A stretch of 64,000 bases of DNA. Origin: Shewanella hafniensis. Its GTDB lineage: Bacteria > Pseudomonadota > Gammaproteobacteria > Enterobacterales > Shewanellaceae. The DNA lies in the NCBI RefSeq assembly GCF_019655335.1, contig NZ_BPFD01000006.1:38312-102311 (forward strand). The letters run 5' to 3'. Every line of letters starts with the position of its first letter. The first letter of the stretch is position 1. This document shows, piece after piece, positions 1-9,441 of the stretch. Made by a program: the position numbers and the translations under genes. Below the pieces are notes generated by a model, which was given only the letters and a program-made list of their open reading frames with translations, was not told the DNA's origin and did no database searches.

Positions 1-16
1 TTGATTGGAGTTAAAC

Positions 17-979
17 ATGGCAGCGATGAGTTATTTGAGTGTGATCGAGCGGTATCACGAATACGAAGCCACAGTGCATGAACTGATGGAATCGATTTTA
101 ACTGGGATTGCCGACGCCGAGTTATTTAAACAACCTAAGGTCGATGTCAAAGCGATGAAAGGAATCGCGAAGAGCTATCCCTTTGTCGAGCTGATGTATT
201 TACTCGATAGCCAAGGCTTGCAGATAAGTCAGAATATCGCCGTGGTAGACCACCAAATTGAGTTAATTCCGTTAGGTGGCAATCGTGATCGCAGCCAACG
301 CCCCTATTTCATTAATCGTGATGAGTCCGATGGCGTCAACATTACACGTCCCTATTTATCCAATGCCAGTGGTAATTTATGCCTTTCCGCCTCTTTAGCG
401 ATTTATCAACAGGAGCAAAAACTGGGTTATTTAGTGGTGGATGTGGACTTGACCCGTTTGATTGAATTTATGATGGGCGACAGTGCACGGCGGCGCGTAA
501 CGCCAGCATTTAAAGCGGTTTATGGCGTGATAGTGGCAGGGTTGTTTGTGTTGGTTACTGTATTGCTCTGGACCGCATTGCGGGATATTTACGGACTCTT
601 TACGGTCGAGCGAATTGGCCAAGATCCGCTGCAACCTTTTGGGATCATTATTTTTATGACGTTAGCTTTAGCGATTTTTGATCTCGGGAAAACCATTCTC
701 GAAGAAGAAGTGCTAATGCATAAGGATATCTTTCGCCACAGCTCAACGCGGCGAACCATTACACGGTTTGTGTCTACCATCCTTATTGCCATTTCCATTG
801 AGGCGTTATTGACTATGTTCAAGGCGTCACTCGGTGAGAAACAATATATTGAACCCGCGATTTGGATGATGTTAGCCGTAGTTGGTTTACTCGTGGGATT
901 AGGTGCTTACGTTTATTTAGGTGCTAAGGCCGAATGGTTGCTGATTAAAACGCAAGCCTATAAAAGCGGTAAAAAGTGA
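17..979 (+). CDS. PDC/Cache-like sensor membrane protein
   Basis: The protein is about 320 aa. The N-terminal ~155 residues are soluble and resemble a PDC/Cache sensor fold, with the phrase RPYF and a following region ending in GYLVVDVDL, which is typical of PDC ligand-binding domains. Four hydrophobic segments follow (around residues 175-198, 213-230, 252-272 and 285-308). No kinase, GGDEF or chemoreceptor output domain is present, so it would sense or bind something without an obvious output. I chose the ATG at 17 because TTGGAG lies 6 bases upstream; the TTG at 5 directly follows a stop and has no such site. The family is widespread in Shewanella, but its role is not established from sequence. 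No partner gene is visible because the window begins here. Confidence 0.75.
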   Translation: MAAMSYLSVIERYHEYEATVHELMESILTGIADAELFKQPKVDVKAMKGIAKSYPFVELMYLLDSQGLQISQNIAVVDHQIELIPLGGNRDRSQRPYFINRDESDGVNITRPYLSNASGNLCLSASLAIYQQEQKLGYLVVDVDLTRLIEFMMGDSARRRVTPAFKAVYGVIVAGLFVLVTVLLWTALRDIYGLFTVERIGQDPLQPFGIIIFMTLALAIFDLGKTILEEEVLMHKDIFRHSSTRRTITRFVSTILIAISIEALLTMFKASLGEKQYIEPAIWMMLAVVGLLVGLGAYVYLGAKAEWLLIKTQAYKSGKK

Positions 980-1030
980 CAAGGATGATGTAGCTTTGAA
1001 GGTGGTGATTAAGAGGGCTAAACAAGGTCA

Positions 1031-1053
1031 CACCCAGCACTGAGGGCTGGGTG
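1031..1053 (+). terminator. Possible weak terminator hairpin
   Basis: CACCCAGC (1031-1038) and GCTGGGTG (1046-1053) form an 8-bp GC-rich stem with a 7-base loop just after the first gene. No T-run follows, so this is at best a weak or factor-assisted terminator. Confidence 0.35.
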
Positions 1054-1162
1054 AGATATTAGGTCTGAGTGGACACGAACTGTATGAGTTCTAGATGAAC
1101 AATCTGCGATTTAACGCAGCATCACCCCTAATTTTGCCCACTAGATACTGAGATCAAATAGG

Positions 1163-1339
1163 CTAGAAAAAATCGTCATCTCCTAATGCACGCTTTAACT
1201 CCGCCCGTTCGAGGTAGTCTTCTAAACGCTTTTTGACTTCACGTCTATGTTGCATTGCCTCGGCAGCTTTGCTGTTTCTCGGTGTGGTCATTGCCTCAAG
1301 TTCAGTATCGTTGGGCACGACTTCAGTAATATGAGCCAT
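1163..1339 (-). CDS. PA3496-family small protein
   Basis: A 58-aa protein reading MAHITEVVPNDTELEAM at the start and ending ELKRALGDDDFF. The charged helical centre (QHRREVKKRLEDYLERAELKR) and the acidic-aromatic tail match the family known as PA3496 putative envelope integrity proteins: short, highly charged, with a C-terminal Asp-Asp-Phe-like end. It has no signal peptide or membrane segment. AAGGA lies 7 bases before the ATG. It sits alone between convergent and divergent neighbours. Family assignment rests on the overall pattern; molecular function is unknown. Confidence 0.72.
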   Translation of the reverse strand: MAHITEVVPNDTELEAMTTPRNSKAAEAMQHRREVKKRLEDYLERAELKRALGDDDFF

Positions 1340-1663
1340 AACGAATTCCTTTTGTTGTTCCTAACGACTTTCTAACTAAAAAGAGTAGGGTAGAAAAGCA
1401 AATAATTTTGTGAGTCAGGGTGAAAAATTCTTCCCGTGTGCCGGATGATTCAGCTTGCCGCTGTTTGGCTTAAGCCTGAAGCTACAATTGGATATTTGAT
1501 TAATTCAGTTCTTGCTTATTTTGTGATTGAGAGCACAACAGTGTCATCGATATATTCGGGTTAATTCCGAGTTAAATAGTAGGATAAACTTGAATTTAGA
1601 CATATTTACAACAACACTTGTAACTGTGTTTATTGCTGATAGTTTGCTAGGGAATTGGCTCAA
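1340..1663. other. Intergenic region between divergent genes
   Basis: This AT-rich stretch of 324 bases must hold the promoters of the leftward small protein and the rightward kinase operon. I see no coding frame with a ribosome site, no repeat and no clear operator in it. Confidence 0.5.
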
Positions 1664-3817
1664 ATGGACAAGGATGAGTTTTCTAAACTGCATAGCCCAT
1701 CAAATAATATCTATTTTAGCGTGCTGAGCTCTAGCTGGCTGATGATTATCGCTGCTTTACTTTTCATGGGCATTTCCTGGTATGTGCTGGAGCAATATCT
1801 TAGAGATAGGGGTGAAGAGCGTTTCGAAAACAGTGTGCAAGAGTTAACCGAAGCGGTGAATCGCAGAATGCTTGCCTATGAGCAAGTCTTACGCGGTGGT
1901 GTTGGCTTGTTATTATCCTCGAGTAATGTGACCCGAAAGGAGTGGCAAACCTATGTTGTCAATGCGCATTTATCTGAGTATTACCCAGGTTTTCAAGGCT
2001 TTGGCTATGCTCAGCTACTTAAGCCTGACACATTAGATAACCATGTCCAACACGTTCAGGCCGAAGGCTTTAAAGATTATAAAGTATACCCAGAAGGCGT
2101 ACGTGATCAGTATTGCGTGATCTTGTATTTAGAGCCTTTTGATTGGCGCAATCAAAGAGCCTTGGGTTATGACATGTGTTCCGAGGCTAATCGGCGTAAG
2201 GCCATAGATCACGCCATTAGCACTGGCCAGCCAACTATCTCAGGCAAGGTGGCCTTAGTTCAAGATACGCCCGAAGATGCTCAAGCGGGTTTCTTGATGT
2301 ATTTACCCATTTATCAAGGAACGGTGGCAACGGAGGTTGAACGGAAACAACAGGCGATTGGACTCGTATATGCGGCGTTTAGGATGGACGACCTCATGCA
2401 AGGGATTATGGGAGATCGATTCTCAGGTTTGAAACTTGCTATTTATGAAAACCCGCAGGCAAATGCCGACAGTTTAATGTTCACTAGCAGTAAAGTACTG
2501 CCAAATCAAAAAGATGTGTTTTATCAGTCACAGACTGACTTGATAGGCGGCCAGCAGTGGCGCTTAGACATTTCGTCACAATCGCGTTTTATTTCAAGAT
2601 CAGAAGAAACCCAGGGTATCTGGCTACAATTTATCGGTAGCGCTTTTATTTTGGCGCTGTTTTATTCAGTGCTAATCATGGCGCGCAATCGATATAAAGA
2701 GTCATTACTTACCTCCGAGCTCATCGCGAATGAAAAACGCTTTAGACTCGTCATTGAAGCCTCTCCAAGCGCACTATTTATGGTGGATAAGGTTGGAATT
2801 ATTACATTGGTAAACACCCATGCCGAACGCTTATTTGGTTATGCCAGAGATGAGTTACTCGGCCGCTCTATCAATATGTTATTGCCAGACGTGCTGAGAG
2901 ATGCGCATCAGCAGCACATGAATCATTATTTAGTGCAGCCGATTGCGAAGAATATGTCGATGCGCGATGACTTATTTGGCTGTTGCAAGGATGGCAGCTT
3001 ACTCGCAATAGAAGTGGGTTTGACGCCCATTCATTTCAGTAATGGTATTTTCATTCTTGCGACAATTAACAATGTGTCTGAACGTAAGCGCATTGAAGTT
3101 CAGCGTGCAGAACACATGCAAGAGCTTGAGCGCATCAATCAAGAACTCGACCGTTTTGCCTATATCGCTTCCCATGATTTGAAATCCCCGTTACGGGGTA
3201 TCGAGCAGTTAACCTCTTGGCTAACAGAAGATTTATCCGATAACACCAATGAAAATGTGCATAAATATCTCGGGCTGATCCAAAGCCGTATTCACCGCAT
3301 GGTGTTATTGCTCGATGGGCTATTGATGTTCTCCCGTATTGGCCGTGTCGATACTGAAACCACTGAGGTCAACAGTCGGCAATTGGTTGAAGATATGTTT
3401 GCGCTCGTTGCGCCACCTCAGGGGTTCGAATTAGTCCTCAAAGGGGAGTTTCCGAACTTCCATACCGTACGCGCCTTGTTGGAATTAGTGATACGAAATT
3501 TAATCAGTAATGCCATTAAGCACCATGACTTAGGTACAGGTGTCATTACCGTTTTATGTGAGAGTACAAGTAAACATTATCTATTCAGTGTGTTGGATGA
3601 TGGGCCAGGTATTTCGAGTGCCTATCAGAATAAAGTCTTCGAAATGTTTCAAACACTTAAACCTAGAGATGAAGTCGAAGGCAGTGGTTTAGGTTTATCA
3701 CTTGTGAAGAAAACAGTTGAAAGTTTAGGCGGTAATATTCAACTCAAATCGCAGGGTAGAGGCTGTTGTTTTTACTTTACTTGGCCTAAGCACATAGTGA
3801 AAAAGGAGCTTTTATGA
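1664..3817 (+). CDS. CHASE-PAS sensor histidine kinase
   Basis: A 717-aa membrane histidine kinase. TM1 spans about residues 25-42. It is followed by a periplasmic CHASE domain (about 75-270, with GFGYAQLL and a Cys-containing DQYCVILYLEPF stretch), TM2 (about 322-342) and a PAS domain (about 365-485). The HisKA domain carries the phospho-acceptor His504 in IASHDLKSPLR. The HATPase domain has an N box (NLISNAIKHH), DDGPGIS and GSGLGLSL. The HDLKSPLR form of the H box is typical of phytochrome-like kinases that partner with small Rcp1-type receivers, which fits the next gene. The ATG at 1664 is preceded by AGGGAA at 9 bases; TTG 1655 overlaps that site. The stop overlaps the next start (ATGA). 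CHASE domains sense extracellular ligands; the ligand is unknown. Confidence 0.9.
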   Translation: MDKDEFSKLHSPSNNIYFSVLSSSWLMIIAALLFMGISWYVLEQYLRDRGEERFENSVQELTEAVNRRMLAYEQVLRGGVGLLLSSSNVTRKEWQTYVVNAHLSEYYPGFQGFGYAQLLKPDTLDNHVQHVQAEGFKDYKVYPEGVRDQYCVILYLEPFDWRNQRALGYDMCSEANRRKAIDHAISTGQPTISGKVALVQDTPEDAQAGFLMYLPIYQGTVATEVERKQQAIGLVYAAFRMDDLMQGIMGDRFSGLKLAIYENPQANADSLMFTSSKVLPNQKDVFYQSQTDLIGGQQWRLDISSQSRFISRSEETQGIWLQFIGSAFILALFYSVLIMARNRYKESLLTSELIANEKRFRLVIEASPSALFMVDKVGIITLVNTHAERLFGYARDELLGRSINMLLPDVLRDAHQQHMNHYLVQPIAKNMSMRDDLFGCCKDGSLLAIEVGLTPIHFSNGIFILATINNVSERKRIEVQRAEHMQELERINQELDRFAYIASHDLKSPLRGIEQLTSWLTEDLSDNTNENVHKYLGLIQSRIHRMVLLLDGLLMFSRIGRVDTETTEVNSRQLVEDMFALVAPPQGFELVLKGEFPNFHTVRALLELVIRNLISNAIKHHDLGTGVITVLCESTSKHYLFSVLDDGPGISSAYQNKVFEMFQTLKPRDEVEGSGLGLSLVKKTVESLGGNIQLKSQGRGCCFYFTWPKHIVKKELL

Positions 3818-4248
3818 GAGCAGCAGATCAATATCAACAGGTCACTATTTTATTAGTTGATGACGATGATGTGGATTACATGGCCGTGCAGCGGGCGATG
3901 AGACAGCTTAGGTTACTCAATCCTTTAGTGCGCGCACGGGATGGCATTGAGGCACTCGCAATTCTCACCAGCTTAGACACAATTAAAGGCCCGTATCTAA
4001 TTTTACTCGACCTTAATATGCCAAGAATGAATGGCTTTGAGTTTCTTGAGCAAATACGTTCAGACCCATCTCTCTCATCATCTGTCGTTTTTATGCTCAC
4101 GACGTCGAGTACCGATGAAGATAGAATGAAGGCCTATAGTCATCATGTGGCTGGCTACATGGTTAAAACTGACATAAAAGACGGTTTTAACAATATTTTT
4201 AACATGCTTGAAGGTTACTGGCGAATAGTCGAGCTCCCATCCGCATAA
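3814..4248 (+). CDS. Rcp1-type single-domain response regulator
   Basis: A 144-aa receiver domain with no output domain. The acidic pocket is Asp16-Asp19 in LLVDDDDVDY, the phospho-acceptor is Asp66 in ILLDLNMPRMNG, the switch Thr/Ser is in MLTTSS, and the conserved Lys is Lys118 in YMVKTD. The long alpha4 stretch and the DDDDVD form are typical of Rcp1-like regulators that take phosphate from HDLKSPLR kinases. It overlaps the upstream kinase by four bases (ATGA), which indicates translational coupling, and lies 9 bases before a second receiver protein. It probably acts as an acceptor or a phosphate sink between the kinase and the downstream c-di-GMP enzyme. Confidence 0.9.
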   Translation: MRAADQYQQVTILLVDDDDVDYMAVQRAMRQLRLLNPLVRARDGIEALAILTSLDTIKGPYLILLDLNMPRMNGFEFLEQIRSDPSLSSSVVFMLTTSSTDEDRMKAYSHHVAGYMVKTDIKDGFNNIFNMLEGYWRIVELPSA

Positions 4249-4257
4249 GGTGAGTAT

Positions 4258-5973
4258 ATGGATTTACTACTGATCGATGATGATGAAGTCGATAGAACGG
4301 CAATTATCCGAGCACTTAGACAGTCAAAATTGACGTTTAATGTGATCGAAGCAAATTGTGCATTTGATGGGTTAAATCTTGCTTTAGAACGCCATTTCGA
4401 TGGCATTCTATTGGATTATTTATTGCCAGATGCCAATGGGTTAGAAGTGTTGATTAAGCTCAATGCCATGACGCAAGACCAGACTGTGGTCGTAATGCTG
4501 AGTCGCTATGAAGATGAGAAACTGGCCCAGCGCTGTATTGAACTAGGGGCACAGGACTTCTTGCTTAAAGATGAGGTCAACTCGCGGATACTAACCCGTG
4601 CGATTCGCTACGCAAAACAAAGATCTTCAATGGCATTGGCGTTACGTAATAGTCATCAAAAACTCAAAGAGCTGGCCGAGCACGACTCGCTCACTAAGTT
4701 GGTTAATCGTTATGGCTTTGAACTGTGTCTGAATCGAGCGATCGCAAGGGCGAAACGTTGCCACGATTATTTAGCCGTTATCTTACTCGATCTCGATGAT
4801 TTTAAAGCGATCAATGACACTTTAGGCCACCAAACTGGTGATGTGCTGTTAGTTCAAGTGGCGGCCAGATTAAGTGAAGTGCTGCGCGATGGCGATATTA
4901 TTGCCCGCTTAGGCGGGGACGAATTTGTCGTACTGGTGACGGATAACGATTATAAATATTTCCCCATGATAGTGGCCAATCGACTGCTAAAAGTCTTTGA
5001 GGACGTGTTTTGTCTCGGTGATAACGATGTACTTATTGGTGCCAGTATCGGCGTGGCTTTTTATAATGAAGCGGCTTCGAATAGTTCTGATCTGATGAAA
5101 TGTGCCGATATCGCCATGTATCGCGCTAAAAAAATGGGCCGAAACCAGATTCAGTTTTACTCAGAAGCTTTAGATAAAGAGGTGCGCTACCGTAATCATA
5201 TCGAATCAAGTTTGCGTATGGCATTAAAAAGAAATGAGTTTAAGGTCCATTATCAAGCACAGGTTAATGCGAAAACCCATCAGCTGGTGGGGATGGAAGC
5301 CCTCGTCCGTTGGCTGCATCCTGTAGATGGCATTATCGCCCCAGATCAATTTTTACCCATAGCCGAAGAAATTGGATTAATGGAGGACATTGATGATTGG
5401 GTGCTTGAACAAGCTTGTACTCAGGCTCAGGTTTGGCTAACCCAATTACAGCCGACAGGGAGAGAATTCACCATTGCCGTTAACCTGTCTGCATCGCAAA
5501 TTGGCAATGAGAACCTGTTTGATAAAATAGCGAATACGCTGACTAAGACAGGACTTCCTGCTGTAGCATTAGAGCTTGAAATTACTGAAAATTGCCTTAT
5601 TGAAGATCCCCATGAACATGCCAAAATGCTCGATAGAATCGCCAAGTTAGGGGTGTGTTTTGCCCTTGATGATTTTGGGACGGGTTTTTCGTCCTTAGAA
5701 CATATCAAATTGTTTCCCATTAGCGTGCTGAAAATCGATAAAAGCTTTGTCGCTTCCTATGATAAGGATGATAAAGACACTCGTTTGCTCGCTGCATTAC
5801 TTAACTTCGCCCATGGGTTTAATGTTATTTCTGTGGCGGAGGGAGTAGAAACCGTTGAGCAAGCAGAGTTTTGTACTGCGCGCCATTGCACGGTTTTACA
5901 AGGTTATTTGTTTTCTCGTCCCTTAGATGCAACGGAGTTTGAGGCTAAGTATATTCTGCCGCTGTTAACTTAA
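4258..5973 (+). CDS. REC-GGDEF-EAL c-di-GMP enzyme
   Basis: A 571-aa cytoplasmic response regulator with c-di-GMP synthesis and degradation domains. REC: acidic Asp7-Asp9 and phospho-acceptor Asp53 in GILLDYLLPDANG. GGDEF: intact RLGGDEFVVLV at about 217-227, with a product-inhibition I-site (RDGD) exactly five residues upstream. EAL: intact GMEALVRWLHP near 345-355, plus ITEN, DDFGTGFSSLEH, LKIDKSFV, VAEGVET and LQGYLFSRP, so the phosphodiesterase set looks complete. Third gene of the CHASE-kinase operon, 9 bases after the receiver. Which activity dominates cannot be read from sequence. Confidence 0.92.
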   Translation: MDLLLIDDDEVDRTAIIRALRQSKLTFNVIEANCAFDGLNLALERHFDGILLDYLLPDANGLEVLIKLNAMTQDQTVVVMLSRYEDEKLAQRCIELGAQDFLLKDEVNSRILTRAIRYAKQRSSMALALRNSHQKLKELAEHDSLTKLVNRYGFELCLNRAIARAKRCHDYLAVILLDLDDFKAINDTLGHQTGDVLLVQVAARLSEVLRDGDIIARLGGDEFVVLVTDNDYKYFPMIVANRLLKVFEDVFCLGDNDVLIGASIGVAFYNEAASNSSDLMKCADIAMYRAKKMGRNQIQFYSEALDKEVRYRNHIESSLRMALKRNEFKVHYQAQVNAKTHQLVGMEALVRWLHPVDGIIAPDQFLPIAEEIGLMEDIDDWVLEQACTQAQVWLTQLQPTGREFTIAVNLSASQIGNENLFDKIANTLTKTGLPAVALELEITENCLIEDPHEHAKMLDRIAKLGVCFALDDFGTGFSSLEHIKLFPISVLKIDKSFVASYDKDDKDTRLLAALLNFAHGFNVISVAEGVETVEQAEFCTARHCTVLQGYLFSRPLDATEFEAKYILPLLT

Positions 5974-6152
5974 ACCGAGTTCCGAGTGTGATAGGTCTTG
6001 AAGTATTTCATTAGCATAATGATTTCGTCTGGTGAGGAATATTTTCTTGCTTTACACTGAGCAATAGACAAATATCAGCCCCTTTTTCTGTCGCTGTGCT
6101 TTTGGTGCCGCAGAACGGTTTATTCACTCATGCTTAAGTTGGTCACTCAGCA

Positions 6153-7058
6153 ATGAAAATAGGTATTTTATCCCAATTCCCCCAGTTGTATTCGACACAA
6201 CGCTTAGTCGCGGCTTGCCAAAGTCGTGGACATGAAGCGGTCGTGATCAATACGCTGAATTGCTACATGAATATTAATTCTATTAAACCTAGCATTCATT
6301 ATGAAGGTACTGAATTAGTTGGCTTTGATGCCATCATTCCGCGTATTCATGCTAGCGTGACTTTTTATGGTTGTGCCGTTGTACGTCAGTTTGAAATGAT
6401 GGGCGTGTATGCCGCGAATGATTCGATCTCCATTGCGCGTTCTCGGGACAAATTACGGGCGCTGCAATTACTCTCCCGCAAAGGGATTGGTATGCCTGTG
6501 ACAGGCTTTGCCAATAAGCCAAATGATATCCCCGACCTCATCAATATGGTGGGCGGCGCTCCGTTAGTCATTAAGTTACTCGAAGGTACTCAAGGGATTG
6601 GCGTGGTATTAGCTGAGACGAAAACGGCTGCTGAGAGCGTGATAGAAGCATTCTTGGGGCTGAAAGCGAATATCTTAGTGCAGGAATACATTAAAGAATC
6701 CAATGGCAGTGATATTCGTTGTTTTGTTGTCGGTGACAAGGTCATCGCCTCTATGAAGCGCCAAGGACCCGAGGGGGATTTTCGCTCTAATCTGCATTTG
6801 GGTGGCTGTGGTGAGGTGGTTAAAATCACTGCAGTGGAACGTAAAATGGCGATTGCGGCGGTGAAAGCGATGGGATTGGTGGTCGCTGGGGTGGATATTT
6901 TACGCTCTAATCGTGGTCCTTTGATCCTTGAGGTGAATTCGGCGCCAGGCATTGAAGGGATTGAACAAACCACAGGGATTTCAGTGACTGAGCCTATTGT
7001 TGAATATATCGAGAAAATGGTTGCGGCCCGTAAAACAAACCGGTCAATTATTGCCTAA
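6153..7058 (+). CDS. rimK: Ribosomal protein S6 glutamate ligase RimK
   Basis: A 301-aa ATP-grasp ligase that adds glutamate residues to the C-terminus of ribosomal protein S6. Near-continuous similarity to E. coli RimK is recognisable: [83 protein letters not shown] and the metal-binding [17 protein letters not shown]. Length matches the family (about 300). No strong Shine-Dalgarno is seen, but the N-terminus MKIGILSQ aligns with known RimK starts. It is followed by a clear terminator, so it is likely monocistronic. Confidence 0.95.
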   Translation: MKIGILSQFPQLYSTQRLVAACQSRGHEAVVINTLNCYMNINSIKPSIHYEGTELVGFDAIIPRIHASVTFYGCAVVRQFEMMGVYAANDSISIARSRDKLRALQLLSRKGIGMPVTGFANKPNDIPDLINMVGGAPLVIKLLEGTQGIGVVLAETKTAAESVIEAFLGLKANILVQEYIKESNGSDIRCFVVGDKVIASMKRQGPEGDFRSNLHLGGCGEVVKITAVERKMAIAAVKAMGLVVAGVDILRSNRGPLILEVNSAPGIEGIEQTTGISVTEPIVEYIEKMVAARKTNRSIIA

Positions 7059-7078
7059 TAGGTGATGGTGATAAAATG

Positions 7079-7106
7079 ACGCCACTTTTTAAGGTGGCGT
7101 TTTTTT
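7079..7106 (+). terminator. rimK terminator
   Basis: The stem ACGCCAC (7079-7085) pairs with GTGGCGT (7094-7100) and is followed by a T-run (7100-7106), 20 bases after the rimK stop. A classic intrinsic terminator. Confidence 0.85.
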
Positions 7107-7145
7107 ATGCTTAGAGCTTAGACGTAAGATCCTAAATGTTAGATC

Positions 7146-7838
7146 TTAGAGATCAAAGCTGTAGGAATATCCGAGTACCAGTTTGGCATCATCATCGGTG
7201 AGATCGGTATCAGAAACCATGAACGACACTGTGCCCATGCTGGTATCTGCACTGAGTGTGACGTTATAGTCGGCATAGTTATCTTCGCCAAACCAAGATT
7301 GCACAACATCACCGCTTGAGTAGCCATAGTGCACTGATAAGCTAAGTTTTTCAGTGAGAGGCACAGAGACAGTCGCGGCAAGATAGCTGAGATCTTTATT
7401 ATCTAACGGATCGGTGGCGACATCGTCACCGGCATTGATGACATGGGAGTAACCCAGTTCAAGCCACTTCCAAGTCACTGCAGCATGGAGTTCACCAAAA
7501 TCAATGCTGCCAGGAGCGTCTGGGTAGGCGTAGTAGAGGTAGCCAAAGTCGTAACTGATGTCTTCGGTAATATTGCCACCATAACCCGCGTAGAGATCTA
7601 GCTCGTAGCTCGTATCGTCACCAAAATCCACATTTGATGCCCAAGTGCCGGCATAAAATCCAGAATCATGGCTGTAGTCAATCCCACCTTGGATTGCGAC
7701 CACATCGTTAGTTTGGGTCGCACCGCGCCATAGGTAATTAGAGGTACCACCAATGTTGCCTGAAACGGCTGCAAAGGCATTGCCAGCCAGTAACATTCCC
7801 GTCGATAAGGCCAAAACGCTATACAGTGATTTCTTCAT
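7146..7838 (-). CDS. TorF-family putative porin
   Basis: A 230-aa outer-membrane beta-barrel protein with a signal peptide (MKKSLYSVLALSTGMLLAG, cleaved after NAFA). The mature part begins with GNIGGTSNYLWRGATQT and has alternating aromatic strands (YSHDSGFYAGTWASNVDFG, YELDLYAGYGG) ending in a terminal aromatic strand LGYSYSFDL. This is the layout of the TorF family. I chose the ATG at 7838 because GAGGGG lies 6 bases upstream; the ATG at 7844 abuts that site. The protein could be a channel for small anions or amines, but no substrate can be read from sequence. Confidence 0.85.
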   Translation of the reverse strand: MKKSLYSVLALSTGMLLAGNAFAAVSGNIGGTSNYLWRGATQTNDVVAIQGGIDYSHDSGFYAGTWASNVDFGDDTSYELDLYAGYGGNITEDISYDFGYLYYAYPDAPGSIDFGELHAAVTWKWLELGYSHVINAGDDVATDPLDNKDLSYLAATVSVPLTEKLSLSVHYGYSSGDVVQSWFGEDNYADYNVTLSADTSMGTVSFMVSDTDLTDDDAKLVLGYSYSFDL

Positions 7839-8090
7839 GCTCATCCCCTCGATTGACTTATTTATCGATTCACCATTGGCGCACTTAAGTAAGCAGTGGT
7901 CATTAGTGCATCTTGGTTTTTTTCTAAGAAGGGATTTGCTAATCACATGCCACTATTACAATCATATATAAAACAATACATTAGAATATCAAGTGTTAAT
8001 GAAATGTTTTTATTTGCCAGCTTATGGGGCAGAGGCGCACTCTTGTTGTGCAAAAAATATTCAGTATTTCACTCGAATTGGGCAAAAAAA

Positions 8091-8110
8091 ACGCCTCACA
8101 ATGGAGGCGT
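8091..8110 (-). terminator. HU gene terminator
   Basis: GCCTC-rich stem ACGCCTC (8091-8097) / GAGGCGT (8104-8110). On the minus strand it is followed by a run of T (the A-run at 8084-8091), 18 bases after the HU stop. Confidence 0.85.
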
Positions 8111-8128
8111 TGTATTGAATTTTATAAC

Positions 8129-8401
8129 TTAGTTTACGCTGTCGCGTAGGGTTTTACCCGCTTTAAACTTAGGCACAGTCGCTTCAGCGATTTGAATTTC
8201 TTTACCCGTTTGTGGGTTACGGCCAGTGCGAGCAGCACGAGTCGCAGTTTCAAACGAACCGAAGCCTACGATGGAGATTTTGTCACCATTTTTCATTGAT
8301 TCGGTAATGGCTGCTTCAAAAGACTTCAATGCGCGTGCGGCTTCTACTTTCGTTAGATCGGCATTTTCTGCAATTTTGGCGATAAGTTCAGTTTTGTTCA
8401 T
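8129..8401 (-). CDS. HU-family DNA-binding protein
   Basis: A 90-aa nucleoid protein of the HU/IHF family, the exact family length. It begins [16 protein letters not shown] and carries the GFGSF turn and the DNA-intercalating arm [12 protein letters not shown], with the Pro that bends DNA. It forms dimers that compact and bend DNA with little sequence preference. The absence of a neighbouring lon gene suggests the HupA-type rather than the lon-linked HupB-type paralogue, but I do not assign a symbol. It has its own terminator. Confidence 0.93.
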   Translation of the reverse strand: MNKTELIAKIAENADLTKVEAARALKSFEAAITESMKNGDKISIVGFGSFETATRAARTGRNPQTGKEIQIAEATVPKFKAGKTLRDSVN

Positions 8402-8560
8402 TTTTATTGTCTCTTCTTTCCGTAGATTTATTTGAAATAAGCGTGCCTAACATGCCATAAGGTCTAACACTTGGAAAGCCTTTTGCGTCTAGCGTGCAGC
8501 AGGATGTTCAGTAAAGTGCAGAATATTTACTCAGTTCGTGACTTAAGTTTTATTCTGGTT

Positions 8561-9358
8561 TTATTCTTCTAACAGTTGATAGAGTAATTTTTTAACCAAT
8601 TTGGGTTCAAAGGGCTTGTCGCATAAGGCATTCACCCCCGCTTGGGACACATTGCTGAGGTGGGTATCGTTGGCTTCGGAAGATACCATCAAGATGGGAA
8701 TGTGCGATTGCTGGCTTTCGCTGCGAATATATTGAGTCAGCGCAAGACCATCTACGCTGGGCATATTGTAGTCAGTGATGACTAAGTCGAACATATTGTT
8801 TTTCATCAACGCTATGGCCTGTGCACCATCCTCGGCCTCGGTAATCAGTTTCATCCCTAAGTTACCGATAGTGCGTTTAATGACATTTCTTGCCATACGG
8901 CTATCATCGACCACTAATACGCGCACATCTTGCACATCGAAGTTACTGAGGTCGAGTTCATCGTGGCTGAGCAGATCGATAGTGGCATTTAAGGCTGTGG
9001 CTAAATGGTCTGCACTGAAGGGCTTAGGCAGGATAGCGACCACACCCGATTGGCGGAATATCTCAAGTTGCTCACGGCGACACTCACTCGAGACCAGCAT
9101 AAATTGAATATCTTTGCAGTCCGCGCTAGCCCTTAGGTAACCCAAAAGATCAATGGCGGTGCCATCATCAAAATGCATGGCGCTGGCGATAAGATCGGGT
9201 TTGTGGCGAACAATAATAGCTTTAGCCGCTTCGATATTTTCTGCGGTTTGAATGCTGAGAATGCCTTCTTGTTGTAAGCGTTGAATAATTATTCGACGCT
9301 GGATATCTGAAGGTTCTACCAAAAGAATGGATAGTTCACTGGGCGATAAATGGCTCAT
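8561..9358 (-). CDS. Tandem receiver protein, first receiver degenerate
   Basis: A 265-aa protein made of two receiver domains and no output domain. The first (about 8-125) reads LLVEPSDIQRR where the acidic pair should be. At the phospho-acceptor position it has DLIASAMHF, so the Asp is replaced, although the conserved Lys (LPKPFS) remains. The second (about 143-262) is intact: VLVVDDSRMARNVI, DLVITDYNMPSVDG and LCDKPFEP. The first domain is therefore probably a docking or dimerisation element, and the second is CheY-like and phosphorylatable. No kinase lies beside it, so the partner must act from elsewhere. Confidence 0.88.
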   Translation of the reverse strand: MSHLSPSELSILLVEPSDIQRRIIIQRLQQEGILSIQTAENIEAAKAIIVRHKPDLIASAMHFDDGTAIDLLGYLRASADCKDIQFMLVSSECRREQLEIFRQSGVVAILPKPFSADHLATALNATIDLLSHDELDLSNFDVQDVRVLVVDDSRMARNVIKRTIGNLGMKLITEAEDGAQAIALMKNNMFDLVITDYNMPSVDGLALTQYIRSESQQSHIPILMVSSEANDTHLSNVSQAGVNALCDKPFEPKLVKKLLYQLLEE

Positions 9359-9441
9359 AGTCTACTTCAAGTTAAGAGTCGCAAGTATTTTATTGGGTCG
9401 CTAAGCTACGCTATTAGTAACAGCTTAGCAACAAATGTCCA

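Noticed and set aside
1527..1727. 66-aa frame before the CHASE kinase
   Set aside because: It overlaps the kinase start in another frame, has no ribosome site, and its composition is not protein-like.
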